Source of the DNA: Paenibacillus antibioticophila
GTDB taxonomy: Bacteria; Bacillota; Bacilli; Paenibacillales; Paenibacillaceae
Reading direction: 5' to 3'
Assembly: GCF_000455265.1 (NCBI RefSeq)
Contig: NZ_HG005139.1
Coordinates: 2,973,554 to 3,037,553 of the forward strand
Length of the DNA: 64,000 nucleotides
Below are positions 38,482-47,930 of this stretch, one piece after another; position 1 is the stretch's first letter, and every line of letters starts with the position of its first letter. Both the position numbers and the translations under genes were made by a program. Under the pieces are notes generated by a model. That model saw nothing but the letters and a program-made list of their open reading frames with translations, was not told where the DNA came from and did not search any database.

Positions 38482-41400
38482 TTAATGATTCATCTCATTT
38501 TTCGGATATTTTCTGCTTCGCAGAATAGAATCCGTTAAGAATAATGCGGCCAACGCCAGCAAGAAGAAGATGAGTCCGAACTTTGCTGCTTGCTGGAAGG
38601 AAGTGTCACCGGTTTTCGGTGTTCCCATCGCCGCTCCCTCACTGTCTTTGTTTCCCTCGCCGCTTTGATTACCGACAGGCGTGGCGACATCGGAATCTCC
38701 GTCAACTGAATCTCCGTCAACTGAATCCTCGCCGGCTGGCTCTCCATCCGGCAGGCCTTCACCGTCATTACCCTCTATGTCTCCACCGTCTTCGATCGAG
38801 GGCTCTTCATGGTTTTCAGTGTCCTTTGTGTCCTTTGTGTTGATAAAAGCCGCGCTATGCGTCATCCCGGAGTGGATCACTCCCGAGGAACCTGAGCTAG
38901 AGGTCACATATCCTTCTTCGGCATAATCCTCTTCCGTTACAACATAATTTGTACCCTCTGGAAGTCCTGAAATAGTAATGCTCTCTCCATGGGCCAGCGA
39001 GAAACTGCCTCCGCTTTGAATCGAACCATGGGATGCGCCTCCGCTTCCCGTGAAGTTGTAGAACCCTGCTGCGCCGTTTAGGATGATGGAGAAATTAAAT
39101 CTCTTCCCGCGATCACCGGCGTCTCCTGTCACAGACTTGCTGATAGACAGGCTGCCCCGGCCAGGTGAATTGTCAGGTGCTGAAGGTTCTGAAGGTTCTG
39201 AAGGTTCTGAACCAGGCTCCGATGGCACATAAACATTTTTCGTATTTACGAACGAGGCGGTCATTACGGAATCCGTCAGGATGATCCCGGTATCGTCTAT
39301 ACTTGATTCGGTATAGCCATCAGCAGCGTAATCTGCTTCTGTCACCGAATAAGTAGCATCCTTGGGAAGTCCGGTGATCGCAATGCTTTCTCCATGAGCC
39401 AGAGAAATGGTATCCCCGCTCTCGATCCGGCCGTCAGCCGCACCGCCGTTCCCGAAATATTCATATTCGCCTGAAGCACTGAATTGAACCGTAAAATCAA
39501 ACTTCTTGCTCTGGTCAGCCGCATTACCGGCTACAGTCTTGCTAATGACCAGGCTGCCCGGCTTATCCTTTGTATTCGTAAATGCCGCTGACTGAGTATC
39601 ATCCGCAGCAATGACGCCGACAGCATCAATACTTGAAGTGAGGTATCCCTCCGGGGAATAATCCGTTTCAGTTACCGTATATTCTGCATCCTTCGGCAGG
39701 CCGGTAATAACAATCCCTTCCCCATGAGCCAGAGCGATCGTACCGCCGCTGCTGATCGTACCATTGCTTGCACCACCGGTTCCAATGTAACTATATGTGC
39801 CTGCAGCTCCGGTAAATGTGACTGTGAAGGTAAACTTCTTGTCCAAATCTCCATCATTCCCGGCAACTATCTTGCTAATGGCAAGATTGCCCACGGTATT
39901 TTCAAGGTAGTTCACTACCGTCAGCAGGTTGGAGCCAGTGCCGGTCTTTCCGTCAATGGAAGTGACAACCTCAGGACCGGAAGTATCCACGCTGACCGTA
40001 TGAATCGTATCATCCATGGTATAGCCTAAAGGAGCGGCCGTCTCTTTAAGAATATACTGTCCGGCCGGGATCGCTCTCAGCGTCAGCTTGCCGTTTGCTG
40101 CGCTGACAGCCTTGCGGATAGCTGTGCTGCCATCCTCCGAGAACAGGGTAAATTCAGCGTCCGGAAGCGTCGCAGCTGTCGCTCCGTTCGTTTTGGTAAT
40201 TTCCAGCCAACCGCCTCTTTGCATTGTCGCCAAGCTGTCTGCACTGCTGATTGCATAATTCACAGCTTGATTTTCTGCGCTGACGTCGCCTTTAGACAAC
40301 CGTACCTGATTGGTAACGGAGCCCGGATCACCAGTGATGTCTGTCAGATAAGTAAAGCGATAAGCCTTGCTGTTATCCGGAATGTTGAAGGTAAGGACAC
40401 GGGTTGTATTGTTGTAAGAGATATTGCCGTCAAGTACTAAGGCAACGGGATCCCCTTCCTCAAGTGTTCCGTCCTCCTTCAGCGTCAATTCCGCAGCAGT
40501 AATATTGCTGCCCAGCAACAAAGCGCCCTTGGAATCGGTGCGTAAATCAAGACCGATAGGCAGCGTGTCTTCAATTCTCTCTCCGACATTTGTCAGGGCG
40601 TAGGGGTTGTAATCCACGGTCCAGTCCAATATACCCTGCTGGGGAGCTGTGTAGGACTTCTTAAGAACTTCGCTCTTAATCGAAACGCCCCGATTTCTGG
40701 ATACGCCAGGCGTCCATTTTTCAGCGATCAGTTGCAAGTTATTTGTGATCGTCGAAGTCTGGTTTCTGTTAAAGTAGCCGTCAAGCGTACTTTCGTTCGG
40801 TTTAGCCTTCACCAAAATAACATAAGGCTTGTTCAGCGGGCTGAAGGTGAAGGTAGCCTTGCCTGTCTCCGTGAAATCGGCTGTCAAGCCGGCTACATCA
40901 TCCGGCGTGATATCAACAGCATTCACAGAAGAGCCCGAGCCTGCCGTTCCCTCGAATACAAGGAAGTTTTGGCCAGGTGCAATCTCCGTGAATTCCCATC
41001 CCGCCGGCAAGGTATCTGTGATCGTTGCTGCTCCCAGTGCCTCATCGTCCGCATTTTTCGCGGTATCAAAGTCCAAGCCGTCCGCATTGATGCTAAGCCG
41101 GAAGATGACCGATTTGTCGATATAATCAAAGCCTTCCGCAGCATTGGTTGTACGGTGAATATTAACGCCTGCGGCCAGATCGGCTTGCGCCTCGCGTTTA
41201 AGAAGTTCCTTCTCCAGCGTCCGGCTGTCATAATTCACGTTTCCTGTTGCATCGTTCAACTTGTCGTTCCCTGCAAACAAGGAAGCCGTGTTAGATACAT
41301 TGGAAGTCTTATTGCCAGCAAAAATATTCGGATCTACAACAAGTGTCTTAAAAGAAAAACTATTGGGTGTGTTCGTCGAAAGTCCCGTAATTTCCAGTAG

Positions 41401-43053
41401 ATCAGCAACGCGCTCTCCGCCTTGCTCGATCGGAATAACATTCAACGTCCCGTTGCCTGTATAACTGCCGGCTACATTTTTCAAGCCATAGCGCGGTGTA
41501 AGGTCGTTAAGATTAATGCCTAACGATGGATCTGCTGTTACCGTATTAAGATTAATACTATTTTTGTAGACCAACAGATCATACACCTTCATGTCCGGAA
41601 TGTTTTGCCCCTTCGCATCCACATTTACCGTCCAGGTAATCTCGCGGTTGGCTTTATCCAGCGTTCCGGACTTGGTAATAGCGTTATAGCCGATGCCCAC
41701 TCCGATGCTGTCTGTGCTCGGATTCACTCCCGCGGGCTTGCCGTCCCAATCCAGTGTCGCTGAATTGTAGAACGTTCTCGTGCCTGTCGTAGTATCTGTG
41801 TCCGTCACTTTACTCGTGATAATCAGTCGAGCCATTTCACTGGTAGTTCCTGTTAGTGTATATTCGCCGTTAACAGGTTCTACGGAAACATCGCTATGGT
41901 GATTCCAGGTCGTACCGTCTGTCGAGATCTCCCACTCTGCGGAAGCAAAGGACAGGCCGTTCGGCAATTGATCCTTGATCGTCAGATTTTCCAGTTCTGT
42001 CATCGCACGGTTGGCCGTAATCGTCCAGGTAATCGTACGGTTGCTTGGATCATATACCCCTCCAACGAACTCATCGCTGGCTTCCCCGCTTTTTTCAATC
42101 CATTTCGGCGGAGTAAATGTCACCCTGTCCGATCCGTCCTTGACGGGGACATTGTCCTTAAGCAATTCCGCAGTATTGCTTACTGATTGACTATCGTTAG
42201 CATAATATTTATTTTCCGGGATTTTCGTCTGGAAAGTAACAGACTGCGGGCTCACCGAATTGTCCGGGAAAGTATATTGAATTACATTACCGGTTATAGC
42301 GGGCGCAACAGAAGTTCCCCCCACTTCAAAGGAGCCTGCCACAAGTTCGCCTACCCCCGTTAGATCATCACTGAATATATAATCCTTAAGATCCAGTGAA
42401 TTACCGCTTTGGGTTGCGCTGATTTCCACTTGCCAGTCAATCGTCCGACTGGACAAATCCACAGTACCGCTTTTCCCAACATTGTACACGATTTCAGCCG
42501 GAGGAATATTTACGGTATAGTTCTTGCCAAGAATCGTTACCGTATGATCACCTTCGGCACCCGCGCTTCCGCTGTCGTCATATTGAAGCTTTGCCGTAAA
42601 TTCTCCGTTAACACCATAATAACCGCCGCTTCCATCAAAAATGTCGGTGTCCCCGTTAAAATAGACATCAGCAGTTACGGTGCTTCCCGCTTGAGACAAA
42701 CTCGCAGTAGCAAGCTGCTTAGAGCCGAACATAAGCGGTGGAATCGATTCCGGCACGGCTAAGAAGCCTTGGCTCAAAAGAAGGCTTACAGTATCCTTGT
42801 ATTCAATGATCTGCGGTGGAACAGGATCGTCTCCTGCAACCGGAACACCAAAGGAAACGGTAACCTCAATCGGCTCCTTTCCGTTAATTGTATCTGCTTC
42901 CGTAATCACCTTGCCGTTCTGTATAACCACAGCCGACAGATTCGTAAGCACACCTGACTTATCGCCCGCTGCGGTCGCCGTACTGCCAACGGGGGCCACC
43001 GTGCTGATCAGGACGATCAGAATCAGCAGCCAATTCATAAGCTTTGATCTCAT
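38482..43053 (-). CDS. Cell-wall-anchored adhesin with Cna-type domains and TPKTG sorting signal
   Basis: A 1523-residue surface protein. Signal peptide (about 1-29) MRSKLMNWLLILIVLIS...; four or more repeated collagen-adhesin-like domains with motif KSGT...RTIDWQV, ITWTI, ITWTV, LDWTV (about 190-920); one SpaA/Cna_B domain (about 949-1040, ITKT, LKETAAP, VNY); three related isopeptide-type domains at about 1054, 1163 and 1301, each with ISK and NTK at the ends and VTE in the middle; an EPSEPSEPS linker; a repeated DSVDGD acidic stretch; then TPKTG near 1479, a hydrophobic segment and a basic tail (RSRKYPK). The sorting signal has Thr, not Leu, at the first position. Starts after AAGGAGATGATC. 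Confidence 0.93.
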   Translation of the reverse strand: MRSKLMNWLLILIVLISTVAPVGSTATAAGDKSGVLTNLSAVVIQNGKVITEADTINGKEPIEVTVSFGVPVAGDDPVPPQIIEYKDTVSLLLSQGFLAVPESIPPLMFGSKQLATASLSQAGSTVTADVYFNGDTDIFDGSGGYYGVNGEFTAKLQYDDSGSAGAEGDHTVTILGKNYTVNIPPAEIVYNVGKSGTVDLSSRTIDWQVEISATQSGNSLDLKDYIFSDDLTGVGELVAGSFEVGGTSVAPAITGNVIQYTFPDNSVSPQSVTFQTKIPENKYYANDSQSVSNTAELLKDNVPVKDGSDRVTFTPPKWIEKSGEASDEFVGGVYDPSNRTITWTITANRAMTELENLTIKDQLPNGLSFASAEWEISTDGTTWNHHSDVSVEPVNGEYTLTGTTSEMARLIITSKVTDTDTTTGTRTFYNSATLDWDGKPAGVNPSTDSIGVGIGYNAITKSGTLDKANREITWTVNVDAKGQNIPDMKVYDLLVYKNSINLNTVTADPSLGINLNDLTPRYGLKNVAGSYTGNGTLNVIPIEQGGERVADLLEITGLSTNTPNSFSFKTLVVDPNIFAGNKTSNVSNTASLFAGNDKLNDATGNVNYDSRTLEKELLKREAQADLAAGVNIHRTTNAAEGFDYIDKSVIFRLSINADGLDFDTAKNADDEALGAATITDTLPAGWEFTEIAPGQNFLVFEGTAGSGSSVNAVDITPDDVAGLTADFTETGKATFTFSPLNKPYVILVKAKPNESTLDGYFNRNQTSTITNNLQLIAEKWTPGVSRNRGVSIKSEVLKKSYTAPQQGILDWTVDYNPYALTNVGERIEDTLPIGLDLRTDSKGALLLGSNITAAELTLKEDGTLEEGDPVALVLDGNISYNNTTRVLTFNIPDNSKAYRFTYLTDITGDPGSVTNQVRLSKGDVSAENQAVNYAISSADSLATMQRGGWLEITKTNGATAATLPDAEFTLFSEDGSTAIRKAVSAANGKLTLRAIPAGQYILKETAAPLGYTMDDTIHTVSVDTSGPEVVTSIDGKTGTGSNLLTVVNYLENTVGNLAISKIVAGNDGDLDKKFTFTVTFTGAAGTYSYIGTGGASNGTISSGGTIALAHGEGIVITGLPKDAEYTVTETDYSPEGYLTSSIDAVGVIAADDTQSAAFTNTKDKPGSLVISKTVAGNAADQSKKFDFTVQFSASGEYEYFGNGGAADGRIESGDTISLAHGESIAITGLPKDATYSVTEADYAADGYTESSIDDTGIILTDSVMTASFVNTKNVYVPSEPGSEPSEPSEPSAPDNSPGRGSLSISKSVTGDAGDRGKRFNFSIILNGAAGFYNFTGSGGASHGSIQSGGSFSLAHGESITISGLPEGTNYVVTEEDYAEEGYVTSSSGSSGVIHSGMTHSAAFINTKDTKDTENHEEPSIEDGGDIEGNDGEGLPDGEPAGEDSVDGDSVDGDSDVATPVGNQSGEGNKDSEGAAMGTPKTGDTSFQQAAKFGLIFFLLALAALFLTDSILRSRKYPKNEMNH

Positions 43054-43190
43054 TAGATCATCTCCTTCTTCAGATCTGTCTTTCAGCCCTCAGCAATCTA
43101 TAATTATTCTAATTTAAAGGCTTCATTACGAAAGCTTATCAGAGGAGATCTTGAGCCGCTTGAAGAAGAAATTAAAAATTCGATGTAAAT

Positions 43191-43231
43191 TTTCCTTTGA
43201 AAGAAAATGAATTTCCTTTGAAAGAAAATGA
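43191..43231. repeat. Two 21-bp direct repeats in the adhesin-HTH intergenic region
   Basis: TTTCCTTTGAAAGAAAATGA occurs at 43191-43210 and again at 43212-43231, spaced two DNA turns apart. Each unit is nearly palindromic (TTTC...GAAA). They lie between the divergent adhesin and HTH-protein genes and look like a tandem binding site for a regulator, possibly the HTH protein. Nothing else stands out in 43054-43298. Confidence 0.6.
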
Positions 43232-43298
43232 TTTTTTTTATAAAGTGGGATGTATATATTGACGATAAATAGGAGATGGACACCACGGGAAGGAGGGC

Positions 43299-44741
43299 AT
43301 GGCTATACGTTTTCCTATACGTATGTTATGCGCAACAGACATGAACTTGGGGAGATTATTAGAAGAATTGATCGATATAGCAAAAAAGCCGAAAACCGAT
43401 TTTGCCATTAGTATGAACATGACTCCTAGCGGATTGAGCAAAATTTTAACCGGAAGCAGACTTCCTGTAAGAAAGGAAAAAAAGATATTCATTAAACTAG
43501 CCGCCGACTATTTTTCTGAATACATATACTCTCATGCGTGTTATTTAAAGTTCAAGGATTTGTTTCCCGTGATCTACGATTTTAAATCTTTGGAGGACTT
43601 GCGCTCGTTTTTAACTTATGCGATTGAATACGCGCTGGATAAAGATCTTGCGACTGCCAATCAAGTGAATTTGGAGTTTGTAGAACGGGGATTTTACTTT
43701 TTGGGGCGGAAGTCGGTGCTTAATCTGCTATGTGTCATGCTATCCGATCATCTCGTTAACGATTCTCATGAGCCGTTAGAAGTCTATAGCACAATTCCCA
43801 CCTATGATCCGGCCTATTCCGAAATTTTCTTGAATTCGCTGATTGTTAACCCGGAAAGATGCACTCATATTGTCTTCAATCATTTTTTTGACGGATCGCT
43901 TCATGAGTCATCTCGCCAAGGAAAAAGTGTCTCACTGAACTTTATTTCTGTCACGCAAAGAGGCTTTAATCTAAACCTGTGGACAACTACAAGTGATCTG
44001 GGTCAGCCTTTTCTGCTGTTGAAAGGAAAACTCCTGCTGATGTTTGATTCGCAAATCGACGGAACGCCGCTATTGATCCCCATTGCGCATAAGAACTACT
44101 TGAACTTGTTTTACAACAGTCTTATGAATAAGGACATCCGGAAAATCAGCTACAATAGAAGTGAAGCCATTGCATTTTTTGAGGAAAACCGCCCTGCTGT
44201 CACAGCACTATTTAATCAAGGAATCGATACCGTATTTAATTTTACTTCCATTGGGTACTTACTGAGGGAGGAGGAAATTAACTCCTTGCCCGGCAGTGAA
44301 AAGATAGGCAACTGGGCTTGGCTGTTGTTCCAGCACATTATGAATAAAGGAACGGAGTTTTATGTCTCTCTTGCCGCGATGGAACGCTTTGCCGCAACCG
44401 GGAAGGCTGTCGTTCCTTTTATTGGCGCCTATTCCTTCCCTGCCGAGCAGCGTGCTCCTTATATGCAGCGCTTCAATCAATATCTGATGGAAGAGGACAG
44501 CTTCAGCAGGATCAGGTTATTGGATAGCCATCTTTCCAACATGGCCATTCTGTGCGCAGGGAACTTTTGTCTCATTTATGCCGTTGACGATGAGTATGCT
44601 CTGGAGAGGGTCCATATTTTCGATCGTGACAAGGTCAGTCTTAGTCTGGAGAAAATGATCAAGGACAACAAGTTAGTGGATTTCAAATTTTCAAGCGAAT
44701 TATGGAGCACCTATCAGGAAAGCTTGCTAAGCAACGTTTAA
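43299..44741 (+). CDS. HTH-domain protein of unknown family, divergent from the adhesin
   Basis: A 480-residue protein I do not recognise. The N-terminus (about 18-75) carries a Cro/CI-like helix-turn-helix, FAISMNMTPSGLSKILTGSR followed by a basic VRKEKKIFIK stretch. The remaining 400 residues have no hydrophobic membrane segments and no known motif. Divergent orientation and the repeats between suggest it regulates the adhesin-sortase genes. The ATG at 43299 has AAGGAGG only 2 bp away; M9 or M15 could be the true start. It is followed by a terminator. Confidence 0.7.
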   Translation: MAIRFPIRMLCATDMNLGRLLEELIDIAKKPKTDFAISMNMTPSGLSKILTGSRLPVRKEKKIFIKLAADYFSEYIYSHACYLKFKDLFPVIYDFKSLEDLRSFLTYAIEYALDKDLATANQVNLEFVERGFYFLGRKSVLNLLCVMLSDHLVNDSHEPLEVYSTIPTYDPAYSEIFLNSLIVNPERCTHIVFNHFFDGSLHESSRQGKSVSLNFISVTQRGFNLNLWTTTSDLGQPFLLLKGKLLLMFDSQIDGTPLLIPIAHKNYLNLFYNSLMNKDIRKISYNRSEAIAFFEENRPAVTALFNQGIDTVFNFTSIGYLLREEEINSLPGSEKIGNWAWLLFQHIMNKGTEFYVSLAAMERFAATGKAVVPFIGAYSFPAEQRAPYMQRFNQYLMEEDSFSRIRLLDSHLSNMAILCAGNFCLIYAVDDEYALERVHIFDRDKVSLSLEKMIKDNKLVDFKFSSELWSTYQESLLSNV

Positions 44742-44751
44742 GCAAAATAAA

Positions 44752-44792
44752 AGGGCAGCGAATGGAATCTCTCCGTTCGATTGCCCTTTTTA
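44752..44792 (+). terminator. Terminator after the HTH-protein gene
   Basis: AAAAGGGCA-CGAA arms close with TTCG-TGCCCTTTT-like arms over a loop and run into TTTTTAATTT. It lies 10 bp past the stop codon. Confidence 0.75.
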
Positions 44793-44802
44793 ATTTATTC
44801 CC

Positions 44803-44973
44803 TCAGGTTCTTCTTTTTCTAGGATTAGCCATGCCTGAAGACGGCTTCACCTCTCTGCTGATGAGCAGCCCCTCGTCCTGAGCGGATCGAGCGAGGGCCA
44901 GAGTCTCTGATCTCTCCCCTGTTACGAGCAAAGGGTGGCACTGCCAAGCACGATCATTCGCGGTTTGACGCAT
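44803..44973 (-). CDS. Possible 56-codon ORF
   Basis: ATG 44973 follows AAGGAG by 11 bp and opens a 56-residue hydrophilic peptide (MRQTANDRAWQCHPLLVTGE... ending NPRKRRT). It has no recognisable domain. It lies downstream of dtd, and its stop is next to the HTH-gene terminator. It may be a remnant of a larger gene. This fills most of the 340-bp gap between the HTH gene and dtd; I see no other feature there. Confidence 0.3.
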   Translation of the reverse strand: MRQTANDRAWQCHPLLVTGERSETLALARSAQDEGLLISREVKPSSGMANPRKRRT

Positions 44974-45082
44974 AGAAGTGTCGGCTCCTTAAGCAAAAAT
45001 CTCTTGTGAATTTTATAGAGATTATCCCCCAGAAGGTCCTGCTCTATTCCGCAATCAAGCAAGCAACGATAGTCAAAAGGAA

Positions 45083-45529
45083 TTACGCGTACGGATGCTC
45101 AAGTATTATCGTGACCGGTCCCCAATTAACGAGTTCCACATCCATATCAGCACCGAAACGTCCGGTCTCTACGGAGATCCCTTTTTCCTCCAGCATTTGA
45201 TTAAACTTCTCATACAGCGGCAAGGCCTTCTCCGGCCGGGCCGCCTCAATAAAGCTCGGCCGTTTGCCCTTCCGGCAATCGCCGTATAGAGTAAACTGGG
45301 ACACGGACAGAACGGAGCCGCCAATATCGGTCAGACTCAGGTTCATCTTGCCCTCCGGATCTTCAAATATCCGAAGCCCGGCAATCTTATCTGCAAGGTA
45401 AGCGACGTTGTCTTCTGTATCTTCATGGGTAATGCCAACCAGAAGCACAAGCCCGGCGCCAATAGAGCCGATCGTGTCTTCGTTAACGGTTACCTTCGCT
45501 TGCTTGCAACGCTGTACAACTACTCTCAT
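45083..45529 (-). CDS. dtd: D-aminoacyl-tRNA deacylase
   Basis: Removes D-amino acids from mischarged tRNAs. The 148-residue protein has the catalytic [12 protein letters not shown] (about 77-88) and the Gly-cisPro motif [10 protein letters not shown] near the end. It starts 19 bp after relA, ATG 45529, consistent with the relA-dtd pair of Bacillus. Confidence 0.96.
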   Translation of the reverse strand: MRVVVQRCKQAKVTVNEDTIGSIGAGLVLLVGITHEDTEDNVAYLADKIAGLRIFEDPEGKMNLSLTDIGGSVLSVSQFTLYGDCRKGKRPSFIEAARPEKALPLYEKFNQMLEEKGISVETGRFGADMDVELVNWGPVTIILEHPYA

Positions 45530-45548
45530 GCTTGTTCGTACTCCTTAC

Positions 45549-47721
45549 CTATTGCATTATCCGGTGAACCGTATATACATCCTTCACCCGCTTGATTTTT
45601 TCCACTACAGACTGCAAATGATCCGTGTTGCGAATCAGGATCGTCATATGAACTAGTGCCATCTTGTTCTTGTCCGAACGGCCGGAGACCGCCGAGATAT
45701 TGGTCTTACTCTCCGATACCGCCTGAAGCACCTCGTTAAGGAAATTACGGCGATCATGCCCTGTAATCTCGATATCCACGCTGTAATTCGCTTCGATGGC
45801 ATGCTCCCATTCCACATCAATAACCCGTGCTGCTTCTTCATCATCCGTACCGCTAGGAATGTTCGGACAGTCACTGCGGTGTACGGATACTCCGCGGCCA
45901 CGCGTGATATAACCGATAATATCATCTCCCGGGACCGGGTTGCAGCATCTGGCAAAGCGCACAAGCAGGTTATCGATTCCTTTGACTACAACCCCGTTCG
46001 TTGGTCTCGGCTTTCGCTCTTCAGCCGCCTTAACCTCCTTGACCTCGGACGTCAGCTCGGTGATGCTGCTCTCCTCTTGCTCCTTCCGCAGCTTCTCGGT
46101 CAGCTTGGTTGCAATCTGCGCCGCTGTAATTCCGCCAAAACCGACAGCGGACAGCATATCATCAATGTCATTGAAGGCAAACTTCTTGCACGCCTCCATT
46201 AACTTATCATCTGTCATCCATAACGGAGCATCGATTCCGGCACGCTTCAACTCCCGTTCAATCGCCTCGCGGCCCTTCTCGACGTTCTCCTCACGCTTCT
46301 CTTTCTTGAACCACTGCTTGATCTTGCTGCGCATGAGAAGACTGGGCAATCTTTAACCAGTCCTGGCTCGGACCGTAAGAATGCTTGGAGGTGAGAATCT
46401 CCACAATATCGCCTGTCTTGAGACGATGATCAAGCGGAACAATTCGTCCGTTAACCTTGGCGCCAATGGTCCGGTTGCCGACCTCCGTGTGAATCCGATA
46501 AGCAAAATCAAGCGGAACAGATCCCGACGGAAGCTCGATAACTTCCCCGGAAGGCGTAAACACAAAGACAAGATCCGTGAAAAAGTCCATTTTAAGCGAC
46601 TCCACGAATTCCGAAGCATCCTTGGCCTCATGCTGCAGCTCCAGGATTTCATTGAAAAAGGTCATTCGTTTCTCCGGTCCCCCGGATTCAGGTCCTTCCT
46701 TATATGCCCAGTGAGCCGCAATTCCGTACTCGGCTGTCCGGTGCATCTCCCAGGTGCGAATCTGAACCTCCGTAGGCTCGCCGTTCGGTCCAACGACGGT
46801 CGTATGCAGGGACTGGTACATATTTGCCTTCGGCATAGCAATATAATCCTTGAAGCGCCCGGGCATAGGCTTCCAAAGCGTATGAATAATGCCTAATGTG
46901 GCATAACAATCCTTGATATTGTCGACGATAATTCGAATCGCCAGCAAATCATATATTTCATTAAATTGCTTGTTTTTCGTGGTCATTTTTTTGTATACGC
47001 TGTAAATATGCTTGGGACGGCCAGACAAATCGGCCTCGACGCCCATTTCATCCAGCTTCTCGGAAATGCGCGAGATAACGCTGGCAATATATTCTTCTCG
47101 CTCAGCCCGTTTCTTGCGCATCAGATTGGCGATCCGATAATATTGCTGCGGATTCAAATACCGGAGAGCAATATCCTCCATCTCCCATTTGATCGCCGAG
47201 ATCCCCAGACGGTTTGCGATCGGACAGAAAATCTCCAGCGTCTCGTATGCAATACGCCGCTGGCTCTCTTCCGATTGGTATTTCAAGGTTCGCATATTAT
47301 GCAGACGATCCGCCAGCTTGATCACAATGACACGGATATCCTGAGCCATAGCGATAAACATCTTGCGGTAATTTTCATTCTGCTGCTCTTCCTTGGATCT
47401 GAACTTAATCCGTTCGAGCTTGGTAAGGCCGTCAACAAGCATCGCGCAGTCCTGGCCGAAATGCTCATGGATCTCCTTCAGGGAAACCGTCGTATCCTCT
47501 ACAACATCGTGCAGAAGCGCAGCAATGACGGAAAGTGCATCCATCTGCATATTAACGACAATTTCAGCCACCGCTAACGGATGCAAAATATACGGTTCTC
47601 CGGACTTTCGCACTTGGCCATGATGTGCCTGCTCCGCAAAATCGTATGCATCCCGGATACGCTGAAGCTCCGGTTCTTTTATATAGGCAGACGCCTTTTC
47701 GAGTACTCGATCTATGCCCAT
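45549..47721 (-). pseudogene. relA: GTP pyrophosphokinase/(p)ppGpp synthetase-hydrolase, frameshifted
   Basis: Two frames overlap at 46291-46349. The first (47721-46291, 476 residues) has the HD hydrolase (LLHDVVEDT), the synthetase and the TGS domain, ending DWLKIAQSSHA before a wrong-frame tail. The second (46349-45549) continues RSKIKQWFKKEKREENVEKG and has the helical, zinc-finger-like and ACT domains. Joined they give a normal RelA of about 720 residues. The break is at CATGCGCAGCAAG; CATGCGCGCAGC would restore frame, i.e. one GC pair missing from a GC repeat. Stringent response gene. Confidence 0.9.
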
Positions 47722-47850
47722 TGAATCCTGCCCGATTCCTTTCTATATTCCCCAATTTAGATTTCCTATAATTATGACTCCTGCTCTGGTTTACGTCAAC
47801 TCTTGGCTTATAGCATAGAAAAAGAGGAGTTATAAATTGTTCAAAAATTC

Positions 47851-47879
47851 TTGTTGAAAAAGTCGGCAATCTATATAAT
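47851..47879 (+). promoter_or_regulatory. Sigma-A promoter of the uracil permease gene
   Basis: TTGTTG (47851-47856), 17 bp, TATAAT (47874-47879). The start codon lies 52 bp downstream. No PyrR-type attenuator is evident. Confidence 0.7.
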
Positions 47880-47930
47880 CTAGTAAGGATGGTCTTTTGA
47901 TAACGTGAAATTGAAGAGGAGTGAACCTGC

